64,000 nucleotides of DNA, taken from Valencia hispanica (lineage: Eukaryota > Chordata > Actinopteri > Cyprinodontiformes > Valenciidae). A model generated the notes under the pieces. The model ran no database searches and had not been told where the DNA came from. It saw nothing but the letters and a program-made list of their open reading frames with translations. The position numbers and the translations under genes were made by a program. Every line of letters begins with the position of its first letter. Position 1 is the first letter of the stretch. Of this stretch, positions 33,361 to 44,395 are shown one piece after another. The stretch spans positions 3,153,821 through 3,217,820 of the forward strand of contig OY747713.1 in NCBI GenBank assembly GCA_963556495.2, given 5' to 3'.

Positions 33361-33624
33361 GAAGAAGAAGAAGAAGAAGAAGAAGAAGAAGAAGAAGAAG
33401 AAGAAGAAGAAGAAGAAGAAGAAGAAGAAGAAGAAGAAGAAGAAGAAGAAGAAGAAGAAGAAGAAGAAGAAGAAGAAGAAGAAGAAGAAGAAGAAGAAGA
33501 AGAAGAAGAAGAAGAAGAAGAAGAAGAAGAAGAAGAAGAAGAAGAAGAAGAAGAAGAAGAAGAAGAAGAAGAAGAAGAAGAAGAAGAAGAAGAAGAAGAA
33601 GAAGAAGAAGAAGAAGAAGAAGAA
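33361..33624 (+). repeat. perfect (GAA)88 trinucleotide microsatellite
   Basis: 264 bp of uninterrupted GAA. Long GAA/TTC tracts can form triplex DNA. The poly-Ser and poly-Lys open frames that cross it are artefacts. Confidence 0.99.
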
Positions 33625-33641
33625 TACAGTTGCCCCTGTGG

Positions 33642-34093
33642 AAAAGAACTTGTCATCTTAAGTAATGTTATCATACTTATGGGTAAATATCACATCCATA
33701 AATGCAAATGGAAAAATAAAAAACCCTCACTAAATGTCTTCAAATTTGAATTAAAATCTTTCTTTTCATCTTTAGTTCTTCTAAAGGTTCATGTAAATAT
33801 GTCGATTTGATATGTGAAAATGTGAACCAATATCTTTCTTTTTAATGAACGTGTATCAGGTTTATACTCTGAAAGCCTTATGCATATTATAATTCTGCCA
33901 GAGAAAAAAATCAATAAAAAATCAAAGGACTGGGGCGTGGCCTTGGCGTATTTGTATTGTAAGAGTTCTGTTAATATTTTGTATGTATATTTCTTTTGTT
34001 GTTTTTTTGGGGAATGCTGTACTGTTGTCTCCCTTTGAGAGTTTGTAAATGTGTCTAATTCCAAAATAAATAAATAAAAATAAATAAATTAAA
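33642..34093 (+). mobile_element. retroposed insert with 14-bp target duplication and A-rich tail
   Basis: AGTTGCCCCTGTGG occurs at 33628-33641 and again at 34094-34107. Between them lie 452 bp ending in an A-rich tail of AAATAAATAAATAAAAATAA type. This is the signature of target-primed retroposition on the + strand, probably a 5'-truncated LINE (L1-like 3' end) or a processed transcript. No coding domain was recognised. Confidence 0.72.
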
Positions 34094-34265
34094 AGTTGCC
34101 CCTGTGGCAGTTGTCGCGAGATTTGTGCAGATAGCGGGAACATAACAGAAACAGGAAACGAGAGAGATGGATGAAAGGGAAGAAGGAATTCCTGCCAAAA
34201 AATCTAAGGTTTGTAAATATCAAAAAAGTGTTAAAGAATGCAAAATCTGCAACAAACTTGTATAT

Positions 34266-35411
34266 TGGGTGACCATACGTCCTCTTTTGCCCGGACATGT
34301 CCTCCTTTTTGGCCATAAAATTATTTATTTATTTAAATATCATAAAATGTCCGGGTTTACCCCCATATTGCACCTGGTTTAGTTCACTTTCAAAGCAGCC
34401 ACTGCCTACAAAACAAATGAGGAGCTGCGCTGCATGCTTGTAATGTGCCACTAAAATGCCGAAAGTGTAGTTTCACAGACGAATTGTAGAAAAAATACTC
34501 AATGTTCAGTCATGGTCGTCAGAGCCGTTTTTACCGGCGCAGTGGAGCTCAGGTGAGCAGCACACCTGAGCTAACACAACCTGAGCTGCTACAGCAGGTT
34601 AGGATTCATTTAGTGACGACACAGATTAATTATTATCCGAAGCTCAAAGTCATCACCGATAATCATTTGACCCTGAGACGTCGCGTTAAAAAAAAAGTTT
34701 GATTTTGGATCAATATTGCATCCCTTCCCCAGTAATCAATCTGGACATATTTAGCATCAGTGGATTGCTCAGGATTATAAATATGCTACCGTCATCGCTC
34801 TATCTGATAAACTGAACGCAACAGATCTAGAAAACTGCAATCTTAACATCAAGTGATCTTGGGTAAAAATAGATCCAATAAAAAGGAGAATATTCCAATT
34901 TTAAAGCATAATGAATGATGGAAGCCAGAGTCTGATTATTATGATCTAGATTGGTGCATATGAGTCAGATTTCATGTTTTAAAATAAACTATATTATCTT
35001 GAAAACAGGCTATAGTTTATAATGGTGATAATGTAATAATGATTAATTACTGAATCTAATGCATCAACTAGAAAATCAAGTTTTCAAGTCGCACCATCCA
35101 GCCTGCATGTTCTAAGATACAGAAGAAGTTCTCTGTCAGACAGCAGGTAAAACACTAAACATGACTCAGTGATTTACTGGAGAATAAATTCCTACATCAT
35201 CTATAAAAACATATTTGCTGGAACACATTTCCAACAATCATTAATAATATTTTTCTGCAACTATGAATAAACATTCTTTAGTCTATTTGATTCATTATGT
35301 TGGTTTTCAAACCAGTCCTTCATATTAATTTATCGATTTGATTCGGGGGGTAGTCCCGCCCATGCTGGGGAGGGTGTCCTCATTTTGGATTCTCAGAATA
35401 TGGTCCCCCTA
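34266..35411. mobile_element. hAT-like non-autonomous transposon
   Basis: The left end TGGGTGACCAT (34266) pairs with the inverse of the right end, TAGGGGGACCAT (to 35411). The flanks TTGTATAT (34258-34265) and TTGTATAA (35412-35419) are an 8-bp duplication with one mismatch, as in hAT elements. The interior has no transposase frame. Upstream, a short frame from 34167 (MDEREEGIPAKKSKVCKYQK) is interrupted by this insertion. It belongs to the element that was hit. Confidence 0.65.
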
Positions 35412-36343
35412 TTGTATAATAAGTCACTAATGAATGTCAGAGAGCCACAGGACTGAACATGATATATTAAAAGAAAATGTGTAATGAAAATGAAATGTAA
35501 ATGTTTAACTTAAAGACAAGCATTGTGAAATAAACTGTAAGTATGTAATGTGTTAAATAGCATATGAACTGAAAAATTTAAAATCAATAAATGTGCTTGA
35601 TTTACCCTTTGGTGTTTTCATTTAGGCTGTATTATAACATAATGTTCCCAGCATTTCAATGTCAACAAAGGCAGGCCTATCAGATTCTGAACACCTAATT
35701 GTAGTTAGTAATTGGTTGAAAAGTGATTATAGACTTTTTTGTACACCTGTCCTAAAATGTAAGAGATACTATAGGTTGGTTGTTGTGGTGGTTTTGCTCG
35801 AGGCTGATGGAATTTTCCCCTTATTTTCAAATCCAAAACTTGACGGGTATGACGCAGAGCGCACGTCTGTGATTGGTCGGCTCCAGATCATTTCACCAGA
35901 ACGGTGATCGATAGTCGATGTAATTAATAGTCTATGCAGCTTTTGGCCACGAGATGCTTTGTATAGCAAGGCCAGTTTATCTAATCTGGTCTTTTGGTGA
36001 TTTTTAAACACCAGGAGGTGTAGAGAACAACAAAACAGACGCTGTGTTTGTTTGTTTCCATGTTTTTAGAGGATTCTATGAGCTGCACTTCTAATAAAAA
36101 GCTTTCATGCTCAATCAAAACTCTCTCTCTGTCGGCCATCGCTCCTTCAGTGGATGTGCGTTTACAAGCTGAAGTAAATAAACTGTCGTCAATCAGAGAC
36201 GTCACTGCAATGGTAGCGGTCTGCGGCACCTGCTGTCCTGGAGGGGAATTGCTTTGCAACAACAGAGCAGTACGAAAGGAAAACGTCTCCGTCAATACGT
36301 GTGCGTGCAAACCTGCTGACGGAGAAGCATAAACTAGGCTTTA

Positions 36344-36999
36344 GGCTCCTCCATGTTTCAGGCTTTGCTACAGAGTTGGTCCAGGGAAAAATTAACAATG
36401 TGAACTTGTTACAGTTCAGGTGTGTAAAGGTAAGTCTGCTCTATGCCATCTGGGCAGATTTAACGGGAAAACTGCCGTCACAGAGCCGAACCTACTGGGT
36501 GACGCTCAACGACGGTTTGATCTGGAAATTTAATGTGTTAAAAAAAGGAAACTGTTGTCGTTTTCTGAATATTATCAGGGTTCAAATCCGGAGGGAGACG
36601 CATCAACATACTAAGCTGAAAATTCTCTGGGAAAATCTAAACAAACTCAGGAAACAAAAATTTACATAAAGTTAAAATTTCTTTGAGCTTTTTAACAGTT
36701 GGAAATTGTATCTGCTGAGCCGTGGAGCTCCGAGCAGAGCGGGGTTTCTTTTCAACAAAGCACGGTTCTAGATTATAGGAAAGTCCCCAATTTTTGGAGG
36801 AAATTTTGGAAACGCAGACGTTTCTCTGCGATGTGCCTAAAAGCACCAGATTCCCAATGAAGATGTACATTTTGAAAAACAATATTTTTAAATTATCCTG
36901 CTTAGTTGCACATTCCTCAAATCCGAATAAGCCATTTTTATTTTTGAATAACTGCACAGTACTTTAGTTTTAGTTTTAATTTCGTCCTTATTGTACATG
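36344..36999. other. unannotated spacer
   Basis: Open frames of about 100 codons on both strands show no domain. Confidence 0.3.
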
Positions 37000-37400
37000 C
37001 AGTACTGTGCAAAAGTGTTAGGCTAGTGTGAAAAAATGATGTAAACAAAGAATGCTTTCATAAATATAAATAATGATTGTTTATTTTTATCAATTTGCAA
37101 AATGCAAAGTGAGCAAACAAAAGAAAAATCTAAATCAAATCAATATTTGATGTTACTACCTTTTGTCTTCAAACCAGCATCAACTATTATAGGTACACTT
37201 GGACAGTCAGGGATTTTGTAGGATTATAATCAGTTGTATGATCAACCAGTTATACCAAACAGGCACTAATGATCATCAATGTCACACGTAAATTCAAACA
37301 GAGTCATTAACAGAACCAGCTGTGTAGGAGGGCTTAAAACTGGGTGAGGAACAGCCAAACTCTGCTACCAAGGTGAGGTTGTGGAAGATAGTTTCATGTC

Positions 37401-38320
37401 ATGGAGAGATTGATTACAGCAACAAGACACAAGGTAGTTGTACTGCATCAGCAAGGTCTCTCCCAGACAAAGATTTCAAAGCAGACTGGGGTTTCTAGAT
37501 GTGCTGTTCAATATCTTTTGAAGAAGCTCAAAGAAACGGGCAACGCTGAGGATTGCAAACGCAGTGGTCGGCCAAGGAAACTTAGTGCAGCAGATAAAAA
37601 ACACATCGAGCTTATTACTCTTCGAAATGGGAAGATGTCCAGCAGTGACATCAGCTCAGAACTGGCAGAAACCAGTGGCACCCAAGTACACCCATCTACT
37701 GTCCAGAGAAATCTGGCCAGAAGTGGTCTTCATGGAAGAGTTGCAGCCAAAAAGCCTCGATGTGGAAACAAGGCCAAGCGACTCAAGTATTCATGAAAAC
37801 ATGAGAAATGGGGAGCAGAAAAATGGCAGCAGGAGCTCCGGACTGATGAGTCAAAATGTGAAATATTTGCCCTGTAAGCAGAAGGCAGTTTGTTTGTCGA
37901 AGGCCTGGAGAGCGGTACAATAATGAGTGTCTGCAGGCAACAGTGAAGCACGGTGGAGGTTTCTTGAATGTTTGGGGCTGCATTTCTGCAGATTGAGTTG
38001 GAGATTTGGTCAGGATTAATGGTGTTCTCAATACTGAGAAATACAGACAGATACTTATCCATCATGCAATTCCATCAGGGAGGCGTATGATTGGCCCCAC
38101 ATTTATTCTGCTGCAGGACAACGACCCCAAACATCCAGCAAAGTCATTAAGAACTATCTTCAGCATAAAGAAGAACAAGAAGTCCTGGAAGAGATGGTGT
38201 GACCCCCACAGAGCCATGATCTCAACATCATGGAATGAGTCTGGGATTCCATGAAGAGACAGAAGGATGTGAGGAAGTCTACATCCACAGAAGATCTGTG
38301 GTTAGTTCTCTAAGGTGTTT
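37401..38320 (+). pseudogene. Tc1-like DD34E transposase
   Basis: The first 131 codons are open from ATG 37401. The N-terminal HTH reads VVVLHQQGLSQTKISKQTGV and SRCAVQYLLKKLKETGN. An AT-hook-like linker (CKRSGRPRKLS) and the second HTH region (SSSDISSELAETSG, HPSTVQRNLARSGLHGR) follow. After the stop the catalytic half continues in shifted frames: WQQELRTDESKCEIF (first catalytic Asp region), then QDNDPKHPAKS (about 38120, second Asp). The last acidic residue region (about 38215) is badly damaged. The protein would bind the terminal repeats and cut at TA dinucleotides. It is non-functional here. Confidence 0.9.
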
Positions 38321-38511
38321 GGAACAACCTACCAGCAGAGTTCCTTCAAACACTGTCTGACTGTGTACCTAGAACTGATGCAGTTCTGAAGGCAAAGGGT
38401 GTTCACACCAAATATTGATTTGATTCAATTTTCTCTTTTGTTCATTCACTGCTTTTTGTTGATTGATGAAAATAAATGATTAACACTTCCATTTTTAAAA
38501 AGCATTCTTTG

Positions 38512-38746
38512 CGTTACCCTCTTAAAATAACTGCTTAGTTTTTTTCAGGTTTTTAACAAAACACAAAAAACGGAACAAAATATTGAATATATAACATTTA
38601 TTGACAATTTGATTCAAAAAGGTTGGTACAATAGATGACATATTAAAAACATTGTCTCAGTTATGCAACACGAGAGGAATAAATGACTTGGAGCAAAAAT
38701 TTTAAAATCCCTATGCGACTTGGGCCATTATTTTAGGAAGGTGACG
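38512..38746. mobile_element. 235-bp MITE nested in the Tc1 right inverted repeat, 5-bp duplication
   Basis: CTTTG is present at 38507-38511 and 38747-38751. The element starts CGTTACCCTCTTAAAATAAC, and its inverse end reads CGTCACCTTCCTAAAATAAT, so the inverted termini match at about 17 of 20 positions. The empty site can be read from the undamaged left arm of the Tc1 element, where the corresponding sequence is continuous. The superfamily is unclear because 5-bp duplications are uncommon. Confidence 0.75.
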
Positions 38747-38797
38747 CTTTGTTTACAGCATTTCTTCACACCTGCCTATAACCATTGCACAGTATTG

Positions 38798-40192
38798 TAT
38801 ATTATTCTTAATTGTTTGTAAAAAAACACTTTCTTGTGTGAATCTAAATGCTTCAATTATCTGTCACTTTGCTGCTGCTGCAGCCGGATTTCCCAGCTGT
38901 GGGACAATAAAGGATGATTTTATTCTAATACTGTGACCAGAAATTGTAACAAACACTAAAGTAGCATCAACATGCTCCATTATGCACTGGTACACCTAAT
39001 TATGGATTTATAAATACTTAGAGCAGGATTCCCCGGCCCCACCCATAGTGGTAGCCGAAGTCATCCAGCTTGTTTAACTGGTAATAGACAGCAGCTTTAC
39101 AGCTGTGCTTCCTTTGCACTTTAATTGGTCTAATTGGGCTTTACAGCTCCGCCTCCAAGCTGTGATGTCATCCAAAAGCCTTAAAAAAACAAATCTAAAT
39201 CTTTTCTGCTCTTACTGTTGCATATTTAAAATAAAAGACAAAGTTATCAAATAAACAATTATTTTTTTCGTCTAAAAGTCAGAAAACTATGAAGTTTAAA
39301 GGAAAACTTTGAAACTGTTCAAATTTAGAACTAAAGTCACCCAGAATGTAGAGAAAGTACAAAAGCCCAACTTCAATACATTTTTATATCATCAAATTCA
39401 TTCAAAATCATTTTAATGCAATTTGAACAGGAATGACATCCTAATTTAAATCAAACACAATCCGGTTTAAACCACTAACATTTAGTACATTTGGTTTAAA
39501 ATTAAAATCTCAAGATATTTTGACAGAAAGTATTTTTTAAAAACTTGCTTTTATTTCAATCATCCCTTCTGGGAGTTAACCTGAATTCAAAATCCAAATA
39601 AATACGCGCTGTAAAGCACGTTTGTAAAACAGGAGGGAAGGTCTTAGGCAGGCTGAAATCACTATGGAAACAAGTGAAAACAGTTTTCTGATTTTCCACA
39701 AATTAAATCCTCATCAACAGTAAATTCGATAAAACTGAGGTACTTTGCTTCTAATCTGTAGTTCTTTAGATCGGGTCATGAACTGCTGCTGTTTGAAATC
39801 GTTTAGTCTACTTCTTATTGTCAGGTTCTGTTTAGGTGATTTCATGATTCTACTGGCAGGGATCAGGCTAATTAAACTGAACCAAAATATAATTAATCAC
39901 AAAAAATCGTCCATTTTTAAAATCGGATTCCTTCTAGTTTCACTTGGAGAAAGTTGCAGATTAAATGTATTCTGTTTTCACTCTGCTTTGTATTCTAAAC
40001 CTTTTAAGTCTCAATGATGGCCGATGCTGAATACCAGTTCTTGTCTACATAAAATAATACTTTCAGCAATCAGAACTGGTTTGTTGGTTTATTGTGTGAA
40101 AGTAATATAAGGTCCTATTACACTGAATTAAACAATTGTGCTGCACAAAAAGTGTTCCAGACCTCCTCTGATAAAGTTCCCTCCTGTTTCAG
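38798..40192. other. non-coding stretch with a LINE-tail-like piece
   Basis: At 38875-38935 the sequence (GATTTCCCAGCTGTGGGACA then ATAAAGGATGATTTTATTCT) resembles the extreme 3' end of a fish non-LTR element on the + strand. The rest is AT-rich without recognisable features. Confidence 0.35.
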
Positions 40193-40343
40193 CTCAGTTT
40201 GGGATCCAGCAGCTCCATGGTTGGTCTTAGTGAGCAGCTGTCGGAACAAATGGATGGAATCGTAACATTTCTGGACCATAAAACCAAAACAATGCTCTGC
40301 AGAGGAGACAGATTCTGCAGAATCAGAGGATTCAGCTGTGCAG
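40193..40343 (+). CDS. exon-like segment (unidentified host gene or chance)
   Basis: A pyrimidine-rich acceptor (CCCTCCTGTTTCAG) ends at 40192, and a CAG-GTTTGT donor follows at 40344. The 151 bp between are open in one frame: MVGLSEQLSEQMDGIVTFLD then HKTKTMLCRGDRFCRIRG. The composition is protein-like (mixed hydrophobic and charged residues, several Cys) and unlike the transposons around it. Length 151 is 50 codons plus one base. I do not recognise the protein, and no neighbouring exon of the same kind was found. Confidence 0.3.
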
Positions 40344-41552
40344 GTTTGTCAGTGAGCCACTTCCCATCCTGCACAACCATTTAATCAACGTTCAAAGTGA
40401 AAACTTTTAGAGGCTTTGACATGATGTAACTATTTATTAAGTTGGGCGAAAATTGCAGAAATCATTCATCATGCTCCATTAAATCCAGTCTCTGGTTGCA
40501 AATTTCTGCCTTTTGTGTGTTTTATTAGCTTTTGGACAACAGTGGAGGTCTGCTGCAGAGAGAAAACCTGCATGGAGCTTAAAAATGACCAATAAACCAC
40601 CAAGAGGCAGAGATTTCAGACTTCTATGCAATTATTTTCCCACAGAAATAAACATGAAGCTAAACTAGTCTCAAACGTCACGTTTTCAGGTTCTAATCCC
40701 GCGGAGCGGCTGTGCTGGATGTCTCCGCACAAGAAGTGGCTTCAGAGCATTTCTCAGCCTTAAACTATTGTGCTGGATGTTTGTTGGTCACTGAACCTGA
40801 AATGAGCACTCTGTCGTGAAAGGCCGGAGGAAGACGAGAGGCGGGGACAAAAGACTGAAAGGAGGACGGGAATAAAGGGAAGGTTAGAGTGCAGGGAGCC
40901 GGCAGAGTCAGGAGGACGACTACTGGAGGTCTGCATCGTCCAACATGGAGACTGAGTCCACAGCAACAAGAGCTTGACCTCATCGGACGTCCTGCCTGCA
41001 AGCAGCTTTACACCAAAAACTGTTCAAATGTTTCCCCAAAAGATTTTTAAAAGCTCCAAAGGGAGCATCGTGAGGTGAAGCAGAGGTGTCAAAACCACAT
41101 TTAAAGTTGTCAGAAAGTAACAGAACAAAAAATAAAACAATCAAATATTAAACGTTTTCAATCTTTCTAACTCCAGGAGGAAGAACACTTACCAGGAATC
41201 ATTAAAACATAACTTCAAAGTTTTTTAACCTTTAACTGTTGAAAGTTGTTCACCAGAACAACTGATTTTTCTGCAAAAGAGAAGAAAATAGGACTCAAAT
41301 AATGCATGGTGCTTCAAAAAAAGAAAGATGTTAGAGTATGATATTATAAACAGTGAGTTGAAATCAGTTATGAAAATACAATCCTGTGTGGAGAACAAGA
41401 AGGGCCCAAAAGTAAAATCAGGCCTCTTTATTTGAATCGTCTTTTTTTTTTTTTTTTTAACGTGTCCTGTCTGGCAGTGTGGAGCTCAGAATTGGTGTCT
41501 GAGTACCAAGTAGAAGCCCAACAGATTTACTTTCACAAGCGGAGCAGTACAG
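40344..41552. other. unannotated non-coding stretch
   Basis: A T-run of about 16 lies at 41443-41458. No gene or element was recognised. Confidence 0.35.
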
Positions 41553-42530
41553 CTTTTGCTATAGTCCTCCACTTGATATATGTGTGAAAAATCTTTATTA
41601 TGAATTGTTGGGGGTTTTATTTCCTGATGTTATGGACCCAGAGACGGAAAATTAAGGGGAAGAAAGAAAGAAGATAAAGAAGAGAGGTAGGAAACAAAAA
41701 GTCAAGAGAGAGGGTGAGTTGAAAATACAAGAGAGGAAGGGGAACAAAGAAAACACAGGAAGACATTGAAGTCTGCCTCCATACCCACAGGACGGCAGAG
41801 AGAGGGGGAAAAACTAAACACGAAAAAGGAATATCGACAAAACAAACCAAACATTGTGAAATAAGAATTACACAACCACATCACACAAAAATAGATATAA
41901 AAATACAACAACAATGTCACAGAAAAACTCATGGTACCGATTAATCAAGCTCTAGTAATGATAACCTCAGCCCAAGAATATATCCTTAAACACCAGAGAC
42001 CCCACATCTATGTGTGTGTGTTAGCATGCTGGTGCATATAAGGTTTCTCCATAAGAGTGTTCGATAGCTGGTGTGAGCAGGCATCAATCCGTCTCCCAGG
42101 AATCGATGCAGACATGAAGGAGATCGGAGCAAAGACGTTCAAAGGACCCCCAGAGCCCCAGGCGGACCCGGGCGGGGCCGACCGCATCCCCCAAGAGAGG
42201 AGCAAAGGAGAACCCCAGGGGAACATCCAGCGGCCACTATGCAGGGGCCCGGGGGGCCGCAGTGACGAGCCCACGGGCCCCGCCGGCAACCGGCCGCGCC
42301 AGGGCGGGCCGGTCCATGGAGTAAGGGACCGGCCGACGAGGGGCCCCCGGCACTGCAGGGGCCGAGGCCGGCCGCCATGCGCCTCCACCACCCTGGGCCC
42401 ATCCCCACCGCCAACATCCCAGCGCCCCACCCCTGCCCCACGAGACCAGGCATCCAACAAAGGCCAGGGCCGGTCCAACCCACCAATGAACCGACGCAAG
42501 CCATACACACTTCAATCGTCTTTCTGATTT
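41553..42530 (-). mobile_element. retroelement-like repeat with GC-rich 5' part
   Basis: On the minus strand the block begins GC-rich (42500 down to 42120) and continues into a CT-rich region. It ends with ATTCATAATAAAGATTTTTC and ATATATCAAGTGGAGGACT near 41555. The 3' 440 bp are repeated in opposite orientation at 55088-55533, ending at the same point (AGCAAAAGCTG), so the two are copies of one family with a fixed 3' end and variable 5' truncation, as in retroposons. Open frames in the GC-rich part run on both strands and have no domain. Confidence 0.6.
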
Positions 42531-42676
42531 CACCTGTTTTTAAATTAATCTGCAGAACTGACAGTAAAAATGTTGTTCCTAAAAACCCAAGAGGAGAACT
42601 GATGTGGCGGTGCCGAGGTATAAAACGTTGCTTTCGTATCGGTCCTGTGCTGTACAGAATACGGTAGACGGCCGGA

Positions 42677-44395
42677 ATTCAATCCAATCCAGTTTATTTC
42701 TATAGCGCCAATTCACAACAGATGTTTCGTCTCAAGACACTTTACAAGAAAAGTCGATTCAAGTCAATCATTCCAATCAGTTAAAAAGTTTCCTATTTAA
42801 GGAATCCCAGCAGATTGCGTCAGTCATTGGCGGGAGGTTGGGCCCCGTTGATGCAGACTTTCCAACCACAGCAATCCTTCAGCAATCCCTCATACTGAGC
42901 AAGCATGTAGCGACGGTGGAGAGGAAAAACTCCCCTTTAACAGGAAGAAACCTCCAACAGAACCAGGCTCAGTAGGAGCGGCCATCTGCCACGACCGTCT
43001 GGGGGTTTGAGAAGACAGAGCAGAAACACAGAAGGAACAGAAGATCCGATATAAGAGTACTTTCTATGTTACAGAAAGTAAAAAGTTGTTACGTCTATGT
43101 GTTGGTTATGCATGGCCTAATTACCCTAAGGAAAAAGTCGGCTACCAAAGGAATCTTATAGTATTTTGGGACAAATGTTGCAGAAAGTAAAAAGTTGATA
43201 ACAGGACACAGTGGATGTTCAGTTACTGGGAGCATCATCCCAGTCGATGCCCCCCGTCCAACAGGGCATTGCAGCCAAGCAGGATACCAGACCAGGTATA
43301 TCTTCTATGGAGAGAAAAACACTGAGAGAAAACAAGGTTAACAGTGGAAATAACAGCAAATAATACAACTGGAGAGTAGTAGGAGAGAAAAGTAGCAGAG
43401 TGAAGAAAAGTGGTAAGTCTGTCCTCCAGCAGTCTAAGCCTATAGCAGCATAACTACAGAGATAGCTCAGGATGACCTTAGCCACTCTAACTATAAGCTT
43501 TATCTAAAAGGAACGTTTTAAGCCTGGCCTTAAAAGTAAACAGAGTGTCTGCCTCACGGACTAAAGCTGGGAGCTGGTTCCACAGGAGAGGAGCCTGATA
43601 ACTAAAAGATCTGCCTCCCATTCTACTTTTAGAGATCCTAGGAACTACAAGTAAACCTGCAGTCTGAGAGCAAAGGGCTCTGTTAGGAACATATGGAACA
43701 ATCAGATCTCTGATGGATGATGTAGCTGATTATTATGGGCTTTATATGGAAGAAGGAGGATCTTAAATTCTATTCTGGATTTAACAGGGAGCCAAAGAAG
43801 GGAAGCTAGAACAGGAGAAATGTGATCTCTCTTTTTAATATTCATCAGAACTCTTGCTGCAGCATTTTGGATCAACTGAAGGCTTTTAATGGCATTTTGT
43901 GGACTTCCTGATAGTAAAGAATTACAGTAGTCCAGCCTTGAGGTAACAAATGCATGGACTAGTTTCTCAGCATCACTCCTGGACAGGATGTTTCTAATTT
44001 TAGCAATATTCCTCAGGTGAAAGAAGGAAATCCTAGAAACCTGTTTAATATGGGATTTAAATGTCAAGTCTTGGTCAAAAATAACACCGAGGTTCTTTAC
44101 GTTATTACTGGGGGCCAATTTAATGCCATCCAGATGAAGTGATTGACTAATCAGTTTCTGTTTAAGAACTTCTGGTCCAAAGACGGAAACTTCTGTCAGA
44201 ATTTAAAAGCAAAAAGTTTAGATTCATCCATGTTTTTATGTCTTCCAGACATGCCTGTAATCTACCTAACTGACTGGGTTCATCAGGATTTATGGATAAA
44301 TATAGTTGTGTATCATCGACATAACTGTGGAAATTTTTCCCATGCTGTCTAATGATTCTACCAACTGGGAGCTCTTGATCGGTAGCCACAGGTAG
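42677..44395 (-). pseudogene. 5'-truncated L2-type LINE copy
   Basis: On the minus strand, from 44395 downwards: VGRIIRQHGKNFHSYVDDTQ (the catalytic YADD is altered to YVDD), LNSD, then APSNNVKNLGVIFDQDLTFK, RISFFHLRNIAKIRNILSRS, LDYCNSLLSGSPQNAIKSLQ and SLLWLPVKSRIEFKILLL. The 3' untranslated region and tail end near AATTGGCGCTATAGAAATAA at about 42690. It is close kin of the long L2 at 17.9-26.8 kb and keeps the Ngaro target word uninterrupted near 43905. A 92-bp insertion sits in the 3' untranslated region at 43089-43180. Confidence 0.9.
43072..43197. repeat. 92-bp insert between 17-bp direct repeats inside L2
   Basis: CAGAAAGTAAAAAGTTG occurs at 43072-43088 and 43181-43197. The other L2 copies have it once. 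The 92 bp between (starting TTACGTCTATGTGTTGG) are absent from those copies. It may be a small retroposed sequence with target duplication. Confidence 0.7.

Larger units (their letters stand above)
33079..36340. mobile_element. Harbinger-like element with nested insertions
   Basis: The left end AGCCTAGTTTTTGCTTCTCC (33079) and the reverse complement of the right end, AGCCTAGTTTATGCTTCTCC (to 36340), match at 28 of the first 29 positions. TTA flanks both sides (33076-33078, 36341-36343), the duplication typical of PIF/Harbinger. On the minus strand near the right end a frame starts MADRERVLIEHESFLLEVQL (about 36144), which could be a remnant ORF start. The interior holds a (GAA)88 tract, a retroposed insert and an hAT-like insert, so the original element was much shorter. 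Confidence 0.72.
37000..38797 (+). mobile_element. Tc1-like transposon (pseudogenised)
   Basis: Terminal inverted repeats: left CAGTACTGTGCAAAAGTGTT (37000), right CAATACTGTGCAATGGTTAT read inversely to 38797, with TA outside on the right. The repeats extend about 170 bp, since AAATATTGATTTGAT near 38409 mirrors the left arm. The right arm is split by a MITE at 38512-38746. This explains the unusual length of 1.8 kb against about 1.2-1.6 kb for the family. Confidence 0.88.

Noticed and set aside
33123..33674. Long poly-Ser (minus) and poly-Lys (plus) open frames
   Set aside because: They are translations of the (GAA)n microsatellite and not genes.
42008..42533. Several open frames of 100-166 codons on both strands
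   Set aside because: The region is extremely GC-rich, so stops are rare. Frames overlap on both strands and show no domain.
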